Shown: one piece after another, positions 11,721 through 23,603 of the stretch
Numbering within the stretch: position 1 is the first letter of the stretch
Layout: the number at the start of each line of letters is the position of its first letter
Source: Jackrogersella multiformis
Taxonomy: Eukaryota > Ascomycota > Sordariomycetes > Xylariales > Hypoxylaceae
Assembly (NCBI GenBank): GCA_902806575.1
Contig: CADCXD010000009.1
Location: 2,170,001 to 2,234,000 of the forward strand
DNA length: 64,000 bases
Direction of reading: 5' to 3'
The notes under the pieces: model-generated
The model's database searches: none
The model's input: only the letters and a program-made list of their open reading frames with translations
What the model was told of the DNA's origin: nothing
Translations under genes and position numbers: made by a program

Positions 11721-14700
11721 CTAGCGGCCTTTCGTATCCTGTTCTTGCGCCGAAACCCACTCGTTAACCCATTTCCTCATCCATTCATCACCGACGGGCG
11801 ACATGCCACGGAGCGTCGGGCTGGCTTCCAGAGCGTGTTCTACCGACATCGGTTGCACTTCCGCAGTTTGGCTTGCCCATAGGCCGTGGGAGTAAAAGGA
11901 TAGCAACTTGATGGCCGGATTGGATGTTGCTGCATTTACCAGGTCATCGTTGTTACCTTTACCCGCGACCGTCATAGTCTCTTGCAAACGGTCCAACCAG
12001 ACCGACGACGACACCACCTCGAGACTCCGACCGAGACGATCGCGAGCAACGTCCGTGATCGCGGGTTTTAGCGTGTCCCAAGCCGCCGTTTTCGGATTGC
12101 GTAGATTAAACACGGTGGCACCGGAGTTGTCTGTTTCTGAGCTGTGGTTCGCAAGATCAACCAGAACATCGGCCAGCAGATCCGACGGGATCCAGTCGAC
12201 CTTGGAGAACTGGGAACCAAGACTATCTGGCAAGCAACCCAGGCTTAGAGAGCTTATGACAAGGCTCGGGAGCCACTCGGAACGATTCCATATGCCGCCT
12301 TTGCGGACTGCGCCGGCGACCTGGCCAACTCGCGCGACCATCACCGGAATTCCTAGGTGTTTGGCAGCAACGTTGCAAAGGAGCTCGGACAGGAATTTGC
12401 TTCGCGAATAACCGTTGGCGGCAGGGGTGTCGAGAGACTCGAGGACCGCCTCGGGAGCCGGTCCGGCGTCCGCCGGCCGATTACTCACGGCGCCGACTGA
12501 CGAGACGAAAACGATACGCATCGTCGATGCCGCGGCGGCTGAGAGCGCAAAGAGGTTCACTAGCCCGGCTAGCTGCGGTCGGAATGCCGTGAGTGGCAGG
12601 TTGAAATTCACCGGCCAAGCATTATGGACAACAAGCCCGACACGGGCACGTAACGTTTGATATGTTTCGTCGTTAAGTCCTAGAGAGGGGTGAGCCAGAT
12701 CCGCTTGTAAGAAACTGACTCGGTCGTTGAGGCCGTCTATTGTTAGCCCGTCCGTTGTTAGCCCAGTGGCTATGAAATTATCGCACTGGACATCACGTCC
12801 GCCACCGTGGGCACGGTTAAGACAGAAGATGTGCCCGATGTTGGGTCGGTTGAGCAGTGCCGCCAAAATATATGTCCCCAGAGTACCAGTAGAACCCGTC
12901 AGAATAACGTCAATATTTGCCTTGTTGTTAGACGCAAGCGATCTTGGCGCCGTGATCTGATGGATTAGCCCACTGTACGTAGTCAGTAAGGGGGCCATAA
13001 TGTCACGATCGTCAGGCCCATTATTTTTCTCTATCACGGCTAAAGTGAGCTGAGAGATCGTGGGATTTTGGTACACCATAGATAAGGCAATATCGGGTCG
13101 ATGAAGGGTGCGCCGTAGCGCACGCGTGAGCCGGAGGGCTTGTAACGAATCCATTCCGCCGTCGAAGAAACCAGTTGATTCGTCTACAGTTGACCAGCCC
13201 ATAACATCGGAGACGCTTTCCCTGATACGGGACGCGGCCACATCATAGCTGATTTCTTTTAACGATTCCTCGGTCCCGTCGTCTTCCGGAGCCACATCCA
13301 CATCCGCGTAGAGCTTGTCGATCTCCGCTGTGTATTGAGCAAGGGTTGCTACTCGTTGAATAGTACCCTTCCCAGCACGAACGAATGGCCGGTCCGCCGG
13401 CGTTATAAGAATCAACGTCTTCTCGATGCGTGCATGAGCATTCGTAATCTTGTTAGCCTCCTCAACGCTAGGCCAAATGCGCTCGATTAAGGCAGCCTGC
13501 TCGGCTGTAGTTAAGGGGGTAGCATTAGCGGTCGGCTCGATCAACAGAGCCGCCTGAAATCTCTGCGAACCGACGACCAGGGCGCCACTCAGTTCGGAGT
13601 TTTGGGCCACTATGTGCTGCTCCATAGGGACGGGGTTCGTTTTCTCGCCGTTGAGGAATACTATGATATCGTCCGCACGAGCACGCCAACGCCATGCATC
13701 AGGGACCGTTGGGTGACGCTCAAATAAGTCCTTGGTGCGATATTCTTTCTCAAGCTTGTCTTGCTCTCGCATGCTAAACGATGTTTGCGTATCTTCGAGG
13801 GCTTTGTCGCGTCGTATGACTAGCTCGTATGCGCCGTCCGCAACTTCGTCAAAAACTGCACCAACACATGGATGGAAGCGGGTGTAATGCCAGTCAGATA
13901 GTCCAAACTCCGGTATCAACTGCTGTGGGATACCAACCTCGGAGGCTCCCCATTGGCAGCGAAGCCGGATCTTTTCCGCCACACGATCCCCAATCGCCTG
14001 GGGCAGGTCACCTCCAATATAGATAATTAGCTCGAGGTGACTTGCGCAGTATTCAAGTAGTTCAGGACTCTGAGCTAGTTCGGCCACTACCGACGGGACC
14101 AGCACTGCTACATCTGCTGGTGTCTGCTTCAGGGCATCTACGAGCCCCTGAGCCGTTACAATGCCCGTGGCTGCTGGCGCAATCACAACATTACCAAATG
14201 GGACGCCAAACATTAAGTATTGGCCTAGGCCAGCTCCCTAAGACAGTTAGTTAGTTTGGATTCCACATTATATAGTACGACTCGGCTTAGTGTACATGGA
14301 ACGGCGGCACTGTTGCCAATACTCTCTTTCCGTGGCATAGGAGGTCGACTGAGGTCACCCCCTCGGGAGGATCGCTGCCTGTGCACCTGTGATGCCGCGT
14401 TGCCGTTTCGTGAGTCCATATCACAGGCTTCGGTAAGCCAGTTGATCCGGATGTGTGTCTTGAGAGAAATTAGACATTAACTCCGTTGCATCTAGTCTAC
14501 ACAATACGCACATGATGGAGAGCGGCTCCCAGCGCGCCTGTTCAAACGTCTTGTCTAGGACAAAGTGTGAATACGGTTTCTCTAAGAGCTCCTCGACGCT
14601 CGGTACAACAAGCTGGCGCGGCTTAACGGCCTCGAGGATAGGGGGGACGAATGGAGGCATGGGGTGTGTCGTTATAAGTGTCCGGCACTTAAGCGAATCA

Positions 14701-15264
14701 AAAAGCCCACGATGCGCCGCCGCAGAATTACGAGGTGATGTAAGAAGTATCTAGCGGTCTGTCAGTGACCTACATTATAGATACCATATTATAGAGGAAT
14801 CCCTTACCACATAACCTGCCTTAATTGCGGCTAATACTAGTCCAGTAAGCCTCACGTCGTTCGGGCCGACGTATGTTAGGACTTCGTTATCTTGACTAGG
14901 CCCTATCTGATCAATAAGCCACCAGGCCAAACCGTCGACGACATTAGCTAGCTGTGAGTAGGTAACGGTGCGGAAGCCGGCGTCGTAGGAGGCAGGAGCC
15001 ACGGGCCACAATCCGTATACGGCATTGGGAGTCTCGCGAGCCAGACTGTCAACCATGTGCGGCAGCAAGTCATTCTATAACTCAATCCGAGTCAGTCAAG
15101 TATGCAGCTTTATGTTTAAAAAGCTTTTAAGGAGATACAAATTGCGCCTAAGATACCTGCTTTGAAGCAGTGAAGTCCATCTTGAAATATCTTGGAAGAA
15201 AACAAATCACTTTATACTAGGTACTTACCTGCCGGCGGGCGACACGCGTCTGCTCAGTAGTCAT
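11721..15264 (-). CDS. NRPS-like enzyme: adenylation - thiolation - thioester reductase
   Basis: Five exons (15264-15229, 15074-14808, 14750-14512, 14458-14296, 14237-11721) give about 1073 residues. The start at MTTEQTRVARRQ lies before a GTAAGT donor, and all four introns join in frame. The adenylation domain has HTSGSTG (about residue 182), WGASEVG, a YRTKDLF block and a GKGTIQR A10 lysine motif. The carrier protein has FFDGGMDSLQALRL, with the phosphopantetheine serine near residue 599. The C-terminal reductase is an extended short-chain dehydrogenase with GSTGTLG and a YSRSK active site. There is no condensation domain. Such fungal enzymes activate an aryl or other carboxylic acid and release it as an aldehyde using NADPH. 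All key residues seem intact, so the gene is probably functional despite the decayed DNA beside it. The substrate cannot be told from the sequence by eye. Confidence 0.9.
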
Positions 15265-16567
15265 AGCGACTAAATCGAGGAAATATAGAGACAAGGGTAA
15301 CGATGATGATCTATATAGGCGGTATTGTTAAGACTCGAACTATTGGAACTGTTGTGGCTTAAACAGAGAAGGAAGCTATCGTAAGGAGCGTTAGTGACTG
15401 CTTATAAGGAGCCTTCACCTTAAAAGAGGTATAAACATTAATTGCTGCCCGTCTTACTACCGGTAAGTATATAAATTATGCGCAGTGCCCGTCAAGCACA
15501 AGACGAACTTGTTATATAGCCAGTGCTAATAGATGTACCTTTCTAAGTCCCGTGCAAAAGACCCTCAAGTCATAAATAGGTAAGGTCTTAACCTAATATA
15601 CTTACTACTCGGTCAATGATCTTCAGACAATGTATGACACATGCTAAAGCTTCAGCGCCTAAGAGGCACAGATAACTTGCCAAGTCACATATAAACCATT
15701 GGCTTGCGTGGCTAAGCATTGGTCTTATGAAAACTACTTATCCACACTAAACTCTCCACAGGGTCAAATGGGTATACATTGTAACCTAACAATACTGGAT
15801 ATAGGTAGGTTATACGACTGGCTAGTGGACCTAACTTATATCCCATTGACCAGCACAGGACTGCAATAGCTATTACTAAGAATAGCAATAATTACAAACA
15901 ACTTTGACCTATGTGCCACTTATTCGGAATTTCCCTCCCAATAAAACAACCCTTATTGGCTATTTACTTACTTAGTTGTACTTAAAAGCTATTTTTAGTA
16001 CATTATAACCTACCTAGGTAGATATTGTAGATAAAATCCCTGCAATGAGAGGCATGAGAAACAACTCTGTATGACGACGTATTAACTATCATAAAGAACT
16101 ATGCTGTTAATATTTATGAATGTAAATAAAGGAGAACATTATATACTGAGGTAGATAAATAGTGTTAAACTGTATCTTTTACTAATATTCCAATAGCTCG
16201 ATCAAGATAAGTCAAAAGCACATATTACTAGCAAATATTGTCAAGATAATTATACAGTAGAATAAGGAAATAGAAGATGATTCCAAATGCATGATCCTAG
16301 CAGATAGCCCAGTGAAAGTTTTATATTTATATATCTGTACCCGGGTAGATTTTAAGATGCTTATAAGAAAAAGAGAAACTTCATAACTTCATTCCCGGAC
16401 ACTTCGTTGATAATACCTATCAAACCATCTCTCCATATCATTCGTAACAAATTGGGTTTAGCATCATCTTGCAACTTCTCCTTCAGGGGGCTGGGGTAGG
16501 TAAGGATAGATATGAATGTCCGAAACCCTCTCCCTCGTGCTAGCGGACTCTACGTGTCAACTGCTAA
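15265..16567. other. Intergenic region upstream of the NRPS-like gene
   Basis: There are 1.3 kb without a supportable gene. It serves as promoter for the NRPS-like gene and as 3' flank of the amidohydrolase gene. One palindrome, TACCTAGGTA, lies near 16011-16020. No copy of the motif shared by the neighbouring enzyme genes was found here. Confidence 0.5.
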
Positions 16568-18265
16568 TTACTTGATATTTTTGTGCACATGTCCATTCAG
16601 CACAATCGTGTGCAGTTTCGAGGCGTCCTGAAGAATCTCGACATCTGCCAAGGGATCACCGTCGATCATGATGACGTCAGCATAATATCCCGGCAATACT
16701 TTGCCCAAGTCATCGGGGTAGCCCATGATCTCGCCTCCTAGGGCTGTTGCGGCGATCAGGCTTTCCTTGGGCGTGTATCCGAAGAGGTTGATGAAATGTG
16801 CGATGTCTCGTGCGTAGGTGCCGTGCGGCGCCCAGGCAAAACCGTAGTCCTTTAACAACAAAAATCAGTAATTACTTCTTCACGTAAAGAGTTTAGGGGT
16901 TCTAGGGTTGTCTCGAGAGCAGCAACTACTTAGTTAGCCCGACTAGGAACTTCCAGCTCCCAAGACATGCCACGAAGGGGAAAAGGAACTCTCGATGCTA
17001 CATACACCACCGGGCAGGACCCGGATGCCGCGTCTCTTCATCTCCACAATTGCCTTCTTACTCGCTTCGACCTCGTGCACCAGGCCCCTCTTCTTGGCCA
17101 TCTCGGGAGTGAGACCGAACGGGATCGCGTCGCCGGTACAAGTGTTTAGAGGAAAGTTGATGGCCGGCGCCACGAAGACCTGGTCCTTGAGCCCCTCGAG
17201 CATATCCATGCCTTCGGCGTCGACATAGCTGGCATGGTAGATAACGTCAATGCCAGCTAGGCACGACATCTTTACCGAGGCTGCGGACCGAGCATGCGAG
17301 CAAACTCGCTTACCCCTGTTGTGCGCCTCCTCGACGGCTGCCTTAGTCTCAGCCAGGGTATAGTAGGTCTCTTCACTCCTATATATGACCCATGGTTAGT
17401 AAGTTGCCTTGGAATATTGTCTTAATGTTCTAGGCTATATCCCAAAACGCTTTGACCCTTGAAATACTTCAGGCCAAAAGGAGATGCCATAGAGCTTGTT
17501 GGAGCAGGAACTATTAGACCGTTAGTATACGTACCCCATAGTTTCGTGTACGTAATCTCCAGTCATGCTAAGCTTGATGTTATCCACTCCTAGCTCGATG
17601 GACTCCCGCACGGCACGACGCATGGCGTCAGCACCGTCAGCATGGCGGCTAATGCTTGGGATGATCGCGCCTCCCGTCGTTGCTATCTCCTGGCAGTTTG
17701 ACAGCGAGCGAGGCCCGGGGATCATGCCGGTCTTTATGGCTTGCTTGATGACAAGGTCAAGGCGTGGCTGTGCCGAGGCGGCTCCGAAGCACATCGTATA
17801 GCCGTAGTCAAGATACGACTTTGCCGATTGTGCTGTGTGCAAGACATGCTCCTCTATAGGCATCCTTGTGAGGCCATCCAGAGTTGGCGAGTTGTTCCAA
17901 CTCAGGTGTGCGTGAGCGTCAACTAGTCCTGACATGAGCGTCTTCTTGCCTCCTCCTTCAATAACTAAGGTATCAGCATCGGGAGAGGCATCAACCTTGC
18001 CAACCGCCGTTATTCGTTCGCCTTCGATGAGGACATCTCCCAAATATGGATCGGCGCCAGTCGAGTCGAAGATATTGACGTTCTTGAACAAGATCTTGGG
18101 TTTGTCTCCATCTTTGTGGTTGTTGATAGCAATGTCGGCAGGTGTAGGTTTGTAGAACGGAAGTCCATTCACAGGGCTGACTTTTTTACTAGCGTCAACC
18201 CAGTGCCCATCCGAGAAGACCGTAAGATGGCCGTCAGCTTTGGAAGTCATAGTTTCTCCTGGCAT
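16568..18265 (-). CDS. Metal-dependent amidohydrolase (ochratoxinase/imidazolonepropionase-like)
   Basis: Three exons (18265-17535, 17378-17006, 16849-16568), separated by two 156-bp introns, give about 461 residues; a start at MTSKADGH (18250) is equally possible. The protein has the amidohydrolase fold: the N-terminal beta-sandwich part KILFKNVNIFDSTGADPYLG, then VDAHAHLSW with the metal pair H118/H120, a lysine at 231 (DNIKLSMTG) suited to carbamylation, H272 in CSHARS, H292 in YHASY, and a C-terminal ADVIMIDGDPLADVEIL sandwich strand. The overall length and motif order resemble fungal ochratoxinase-type enzymes that cleave amide bonds of small molecules. It is probably cytosolic, since no signal peptide is seen. 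It shares a divergent promoter with the dehydrogenase at 18723. The exact substrate is unknown. Confidence 0.85.
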
Positions 18266-18722
18266 TCTTTTAGTCTTGGAAGTGATTAGCGTGATTTGAA
18301 TGGCGGGAAAGAATGGTATGAAATCCTAATGTCAATCTCTCAAGCTACTGTGACCTTCTCGTTTCTAGGCAAAAGACAGGTCTTTTTAACATCATCTTAG
18401 GCTTATTGAAGGGGTTTATGTCAACGAACGTCATCTCTCCGGGGTGGGTCGCACGATGCGGACTGCTTACGGTCGGAGATCCGTGTTGGCCGGAAAGTTG
18501 CCGTACCACCTTATGTCCTCCCCTCCGGAGAGTTGCCGCGCCCCGGACCATCTACATTTACCGGTCTTCTCATGTTCTTGATTATTAAAATAAATAAAAC
18601 GGGTGATTTTACGGAACTAACATAATAGTATTTCAGTAAGGTTGACGTTCTTTCACAGTTATTATCTAGCCCAGTTGTTTTCTTATCCTCTTTTTACATC
18701 TGCATAGGTACTTACAAGGAAA
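18266..18722. promoter_or_regulatory. Divergent promoter with two cluster-motif copies and a CGG-N4-CCG site
   Basis: This region separates the amidohydrolase and dehydrogenase start codons. It contains CCGGAAAGTTGCCG at 18490-18503, a one-mismatch copy CCGGAGAGTTGCCG at 18525-18538, and CGGAGATCCG at 18474-18483, an everted/inverted CGG pair of the kind Zn2Cys6 proteins bind. All three lie within 65 bp, about 185-275 bp from either start codon. The same motif recurs at other genes of the set. Confidence 0.6.
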
Positions 18723-19730
18723 ATGGCTACATCTAGGAGTTTCTCGTCCCTTTCGTTTGGCTTCGTCGGTCTTGGGAATATGGGCAGTATGATGAGCCAG
18801 AACCTTGCTGGCTACGCGCAAAAGGAGGGGTTTCCAAAGGTTAAGATATGGAATCGTTCTCGCAGCAAGGCCGAGCAGCTTGCTGAACAAGGTTTCTTCG
18901 AAATATCAGACACATTAGAAGACTTGGCAAAGAGCTGCGATGTCATCCATGCTTGCCTTGCAAATGACGAAGTGGCACTCTCGGTCTATCGACAAATTCT
19001 GGAGGCTGCGAAACCAGGCGTCATAGTTGTGGACCACTCGACATTGTATCCTACTACATCTACAACACTAAGTGTCGAAGCTGAAGCTAAAGGATCAAGC
19101 TTCCTCTCTTGCCCGGTCTTCGGCCCACCTTCTATTGCGAAAAGCGCCAACCTTTTAGTCGTGTTATCCGGAAATGAGAAATCCAGGGAAGTGTTGAAGA
19201 CGTACATTGTGCCGGCAATAGGCAAGGCTATTATCGACTGCGGCGACGACACAAGGAAAGGGGCACTTCTCAAGATCCTCGGAAATAGCTGCATCCTAGG
19301 CACAATCGAACTGCTGTCGGAGAGCTTTACTCTGGCCGAGAAAACGGGATTCGATGCCGAGCTATTCTACGAGTTCATACGTAAGTGGAGAAAGGAGTCA
19401 GCCATGAATCCAAACTAACACGTTGATTCAGAACAATGGTTCCCCGCTCCGGCTTGGATGAACTATGGCAAGAAAATCCGGGATGGGGCTTTCAGTGGCA
19501 AGACAGGGTTCACTATACCTGGAGGGATGAAGGACGCATCGTACATACGGCGGTTGGGGGTTGAAACATCGACCCCGACACCTACTATTGACCAAGCATG
19601 GAACCACCTAACGACTGCAAAGTCGCTTGGAGGTGATGGACTAGATTGGAGTTCATGTTCGGCTGGAATGCGTGTTACAGCAGGTTTGCCGCCGTTTAAG
19701 GGCGAGGATTTCAGTTTGCCCAAGAAGTAG
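18723..19730 (+). CDS. NAD(P)-dependent 3-hydroxyisobutyrate dehydrogenase-like oxidoreductase
   Basis: Two exons (18723-19380, 19432-19730), joined across a 51-bp intron with GTAAGT donor and CAG acceptor, give 318 residues. The N terminus has the Rossmann motif FGFVGLGNMGSMM (about residues 12-24), then VKIWNRSRSKAEQL and the DHSTLYPTT segment that matches the beta-hydroxyacid dehydrogenase signature DxSTxxPxx. The catalytic lysine region appears as KILGNSCILGTIELLSESF (about residues 180-200). The family oxidises small beta-hydroxy acids or reduces semialdehydes; 6-phosphogluconate dehydrogenase is a distant relative. No targeting sequence is obvious. It is transcribed away from the amidohydrolase gene from a shared promoter, which suggests that both act on one pathway. 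Confidence 0.85.
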
Positions 19731-20144
19731 ACAGGACGATACCCTTTGATATCACCCCTTGTTTTAAAACTTTGATTGATGCCTATATCTCTAGATTGAT
19801 TAAACTTACATATAAATTTTCATGTTCTGAATAGCGCCTCATGAGAAAGTTACCTATATAAGTATGTTTCGTTCTTGTTAAGAAAAAAGATAATGGGATT
19901 TGTATTATTTTTGTAGGTAGGTCAGGTCATCAGAATTACTAGAAGATGTGCAATAGACTGTGCTAAAGAGTAAATACTTTGATTAAACCACGATAAAGAT
20001 TATCGTGTTCTTATCAATATTTGCTAGGAGCAATACATATATAGAGGTAGGTACCTAGTTAGGTAGATAGTGATATAATTCATAAATCGGAAATGATTTA
20101 AAACTAATAGTTACGGAATCTTCTAGCTATTGTTACTCACAATA
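19731..20144. other. Convergent intergenic region
   Basis: This is the tail-to-tail spacer between the dehydrogenase and alpha/beta-hydrolase genes. It is AT-rich, with imperfect GTACCTAGTTAGGTAG near 20050, and no gene is seen. Confidence 0.5.
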
Positions 20145-21018
20145 TCAACCTCTATCTGCCCCTGCCACAGATGCTATGGCTTTAATGCACTCATTTGGGC
20201 TCTCCAACATATGCCAATGTCCAGTCTCTTTGAAAATCACTTGCTGAGCGTTCGACCCAATATCTCTTACAATATCTGCACCCACTGCAACTGTAGATAC
20301 TTTATCATCTTCACCGGATAAAACAAGTACCTTAGCCTTAATCTCAACCCATACCGGTTCTGAGCTTCGAGCCAGAGCTTCCACAGCCAGCGCATATCCC
20401 ACCGGGTCTTGTCTTGTGAGCATCTCTCTTGCTAGGGACACCTCTCCCTTCTTAGTGCTTAATGATTTAGCTGAGAATGCATTAGACAGGACGACATCAG
20501 CAACGGCCACAATCCCTCCCTTTCGGACTGTAGCAGACCGAGCAGCGAGGGCTTTTTGGCCAGCTTCGGGCGGTGGCTTAGGAGGTCCGATAGCCACGAC
20601 TCCTTTGACTATGTCTGGGTGCTTGGCTGCAAGGTGAAGGGCGATAAGCGCGCCAAAGGAGTGGCCCACGACCACAATTTCTTTCAACCCTAAATGATTG
20701 ATGATAGCTAGTTTTTCGTTAGTATCCTAGTCGAGTTTATTATCACTAAATAATGTAAGAATATTTACCTTCGCAGTCTGCCACATAGGACTCGACGCTC
20801 GAATAAGATGGCACAGAACTTCGACCATGACCGGAGTAGTCAAAACGGACCAGATCAAAATCCCGCAAGTCGGAAACCAGTGGCTGGAAGGAGTTCGTAG
20901 TTCCGCCGAGTCCATGAACGAAGAGAATAGTCGTAGAATCTTTCTTTCCTTCTCTTTCATAGAAAAGTTGGACAGGATCGCGAGATACGTATCCGGACGA
21001 TATAATTTGAGAGGCCAT
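20145..21018 (-). CDS. Alpha/beta hydrolase (enol-lactonase-like)
   Basis: Two exons (21018-20769, 20707-20145) and a 61-bp intron with a perfect TACTAAC branch point give 270 residues. ILFVHGLGGT is the oxyanion-hole HG motif, FDYSGHGRS the following strand, and VVVGHSFGAL the nucleophile elbow with its serine. A late aspartate lies in LSGEDDKVS, and the catalytic histidine is in GHWHMLE. Length and layout match 3-oxoadipate enol-lactonase-like and related small esterases. It is likely cytosolic and hydrolyses an ester or lactone. It belongs to the motif-sharing set, with one motif copy about 150 bp before its start. Confidence 0.85.
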
Positions 21019-22314
21019 GGTTTTTTGATGAATTGGTTTAGAACTGGCGGGAGATTCCTAAGAACCCGAACTAATTGTATTTTAAATAAATTCCTTAGCT
21101 CTCGTAAAGATCTACACTAATTGTTCATATAACTTAGATAAACTGAGGAATCTTTCCGGTATGCTGCCCGGAAAGTTGCCGAGTAGTCAAAGTGGGTCAT
21201 GGAATATGAAGTAAAATGCAGTCCTACCGCGACAATTCATATTGGTTCCCCCCTACCAATTAATAGCATACACATATCAAGCGATTATCCCTTATAAAAT
21301 CTATCTAGTAAAAAAATAAAAAATAAAAAACATACAACACCACGGATTCGCTGGTCGTCACCGACCCAACTACTAGTGTGGCAATATCTGGCTTATCTAT
21401 GGGAGAGCGGACGGGATCCCGAGTATTCCAGATCCTATGGTCGTATGTGAAGGAATTTGCTTTAATTTTCTTTATAAATGGTTATCGTAGGACGGTATGT
21501 AAAACTATATTAGCACTTTACCACCCTTAACGAATATTTTGGTCCATCCAAACGAAGTCCTCGAACTATTCTATGTGTGCTTACCTAGTGTTCGGCATGG
21601 TTTCTGTACAAAACGAAACCTAGTTCAAGACAGTCTTATGATTTAACATCAATATAGCTTATATTTCCTCCCATAACGACGATCGTTTGTGGAATGCCTG
21701 TGATGGACACCATGGTAGGTGGCGTCATTACCGACATGTTCAAGAAGGAGAACCGCAGTGCACTGTCAATTGCAATCGGCCATACACCAGTTAATATCTA
21801 CCTTAGCCTTACTTTATAACATTGACCAACTTAGGATTTCATGTTTCCCCTTTCTACTCTGTGAGGTGAGGTGTAAAATTGGACTGGGAGTTTTAAGCTA
21901 TACATTCTAAGCTGTCACTGATGTACTTAAATTGACCTATTATACCGATCATTCATAGGACTGTTGATAAGCCTTAGTCTCCGGGTGAATCGCGTTGACG
22001 TCTTCCCATGTCTGGAAGAGTTCTCTCAAGTCTTTCATTAGGCATATGACAGCTGGTGCCTAAAGCTCTCTTGTTTAACCTTGCCATAGCAAACCTACAA
22101 CAATCTCTCATCGGTACCTAGGTCTGTTTATAGCTTAAGTACGTAGCAAGTCACAGCCTCTTTTGGGGTAAATGGTTCACATGCGAAACAGTATAAGGGT
22201 GAACTCGTCGGCTTGCATGAATACAAGTTGGCATAAGTGTCGGGTTATCATGACAACTGATTCCGGAATTGACAACAGACTAACATATGCCTGTTGCTAT
22301 CTACCCGTGACGCG
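21019..22314. other. Upstream region of the alpha/beta hydrolase, otherwise gene-free
   Basis: The first 200 bp hold a cluster-motif copy and an inverted repeat (listed separately). The rest shows no supportable gene. A palindrome GTACCTAGGT lies near 22114. Confidence 0.5.
21152..21181 (+). promoter_or_regulatory. Cluster motif with inverted repeat CTTTCCGG-N8-CCGGAAAG
   Basis: CTTTCCGG (21152-21159) and CCGGAAAG (21168-21175) form a perfect inverted repeat with an 8-base spacer, and the right arm extends into the shared CCGGAAAGTTGCCG (21168-21181). It lies 130-165 bp before the alpha/beta-hydrolase start, consistent with a dimeric regulator site. Confidence 0.55.
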
Positions 22315-23187
22315 TTAGTCAAAGTTGTCAAATAAAGCTACAATGTAGGCGCTGTATTCTCTGATGGCCGAGCAGGTAATCGATTCTGCTTCAGGCCCCA
22401 TAATCGAAACGAACGGTGCCCTCCTGAGCTTTTCTCCGGTTATATGGATATCTGCTCGAGCTGTCGTGAGCTTGGCAGCTTTATCGACAAGAACCGGACT
22501 TCCCTCGATTTTCAGCGCCATCTCCATTCGTTCCGATACTTCGAAGACCGCAGAGATAGACACATCCTTTGGGCTGTCCCTCTCCAGAAATGGCCCCAAT
22601 TCTAGGGGGATATCAAGCGGAGATGCGGTAGTTGATCCATCCCAGATATTTCGGCCCACTAGTCGCTCACCCGAAGATGTCCATCCCACAAGCATTAGGT
22701 CGCATGGAAGCTCCGCTTTAGATAGAAGCGAGAAGACGCGGAAGGCGCTGGCAAAGGACGTCTCAGACAAGCCCCCATCCAGAGGGAAAGCAATGGCTAT
22801 GGGTGCGAGTCCGGGGTCACGCCCAGGTCGAGTAATGTAATTATTTGCTATGCTGTCTTCCTAATGAAGGCTTGTCAGAAACCGTAAATAATGGCATAGA
22901 AAAGTTCTGTTACTAACAAAAAACTGAAGCGAATGCGACGCGGCGAAGCTCTTAAGGGCTTCCCTGAATGTTATGTTGAATGATGCTTGTTGGTTATCGG
23001 TGCTTATATAGACCTTCCGAAGACCGGCAAGACTATCGTCTTCAGACATGATTTTATAAACCCCTATTCTGTTAGCTAGTAGAGAATGCAAGGGTTGTTG
23101 GTTGATAGACGGGTCGCCGCTCTCGTTATATGTGGACAAGTATACGTTCTTCCTGAAATAGTGAACTGGTATATCTATCGTATCCAA
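22315..23187 (-). CDS. Unknown protein, possibly a metal-ligand-free M20/carbamoylase relative
   Basis: Two exons (23187-22918, 22860-22315) with a 57-bp intron give 271 residues. The first ~95 residues are unrecognised. The remainder can be laid along the N-carbamoyl-amino-acid hydrolase (peptidase M20) pattern: TRPGRDPGLAPIAIAFPLDGG against RPGR...PxxxGSHLDTxxxGG, SSGERLVGRNIW against the NEEGxRF region, and LELGPFLERDSP against LHIEQGPxLE. In each, the metal-binding His, Glu or Asp is replaced (HLD to PLD, EE to SG, H to E), so it would not be an active metallo-hydrolase of that family. The similarity is weak and judged by eye. The gene is transcribed divergently from the Dabb gene and lies in the motif-sharing set. 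Confidence 0.5.
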
Positions 23188-23603
23188 TAGATATAGTTTA
23201 TGAACAGGTAATAGAGATTATGTATTTGTTCTCCTTGACGTCTAGAACGTAATTAGGTGAATAGGGGGGGCTAGTGAGCGGGAAGATGCCGGGTGGGGCA
23301 GCGGGGTTATGGGGTAATTTTCGCGGGCCCTAGGCGAATTCGGAAAAGGGGTTAAGGGGTAGGTATCGGGACTTCGCGCTTCTCAGGTTCGTACCTAGGT
23401 ACCTATTCGTCATACGGGTCGGAACTCCGACGAGTACTCGGTCATATCTCATCCAAGCACCTAATGGGTAATTAGTAATATGTAATGATCCTTTATGATG
23501 TTTTATAAGTTCGGAATGTCTCCATGATTGCACCTCTATTCGCTTTTACTAAATTTGTCTGCACCTAATATCAAGCTTAGACTTCTTCTTCATTGCCAAC
23601 AAC
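23188..23603. promoter_or_regulatory. Divergent promoter with degenerate cluster motif and CGG-N4-CCG site
   Basis: Between the M20-like and Dabb start codons lie CGGGAAGATGCCG (23279-23291, two mismatches to CGGAAAGTTGCCG) and TCGGAACTCCGA (23419-23430), which contains CGG-N4-CCG in the same arrangement as at 18474. GTACCTAGGTACCTA lies at about 23392-23406. Confidence 0.5.
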
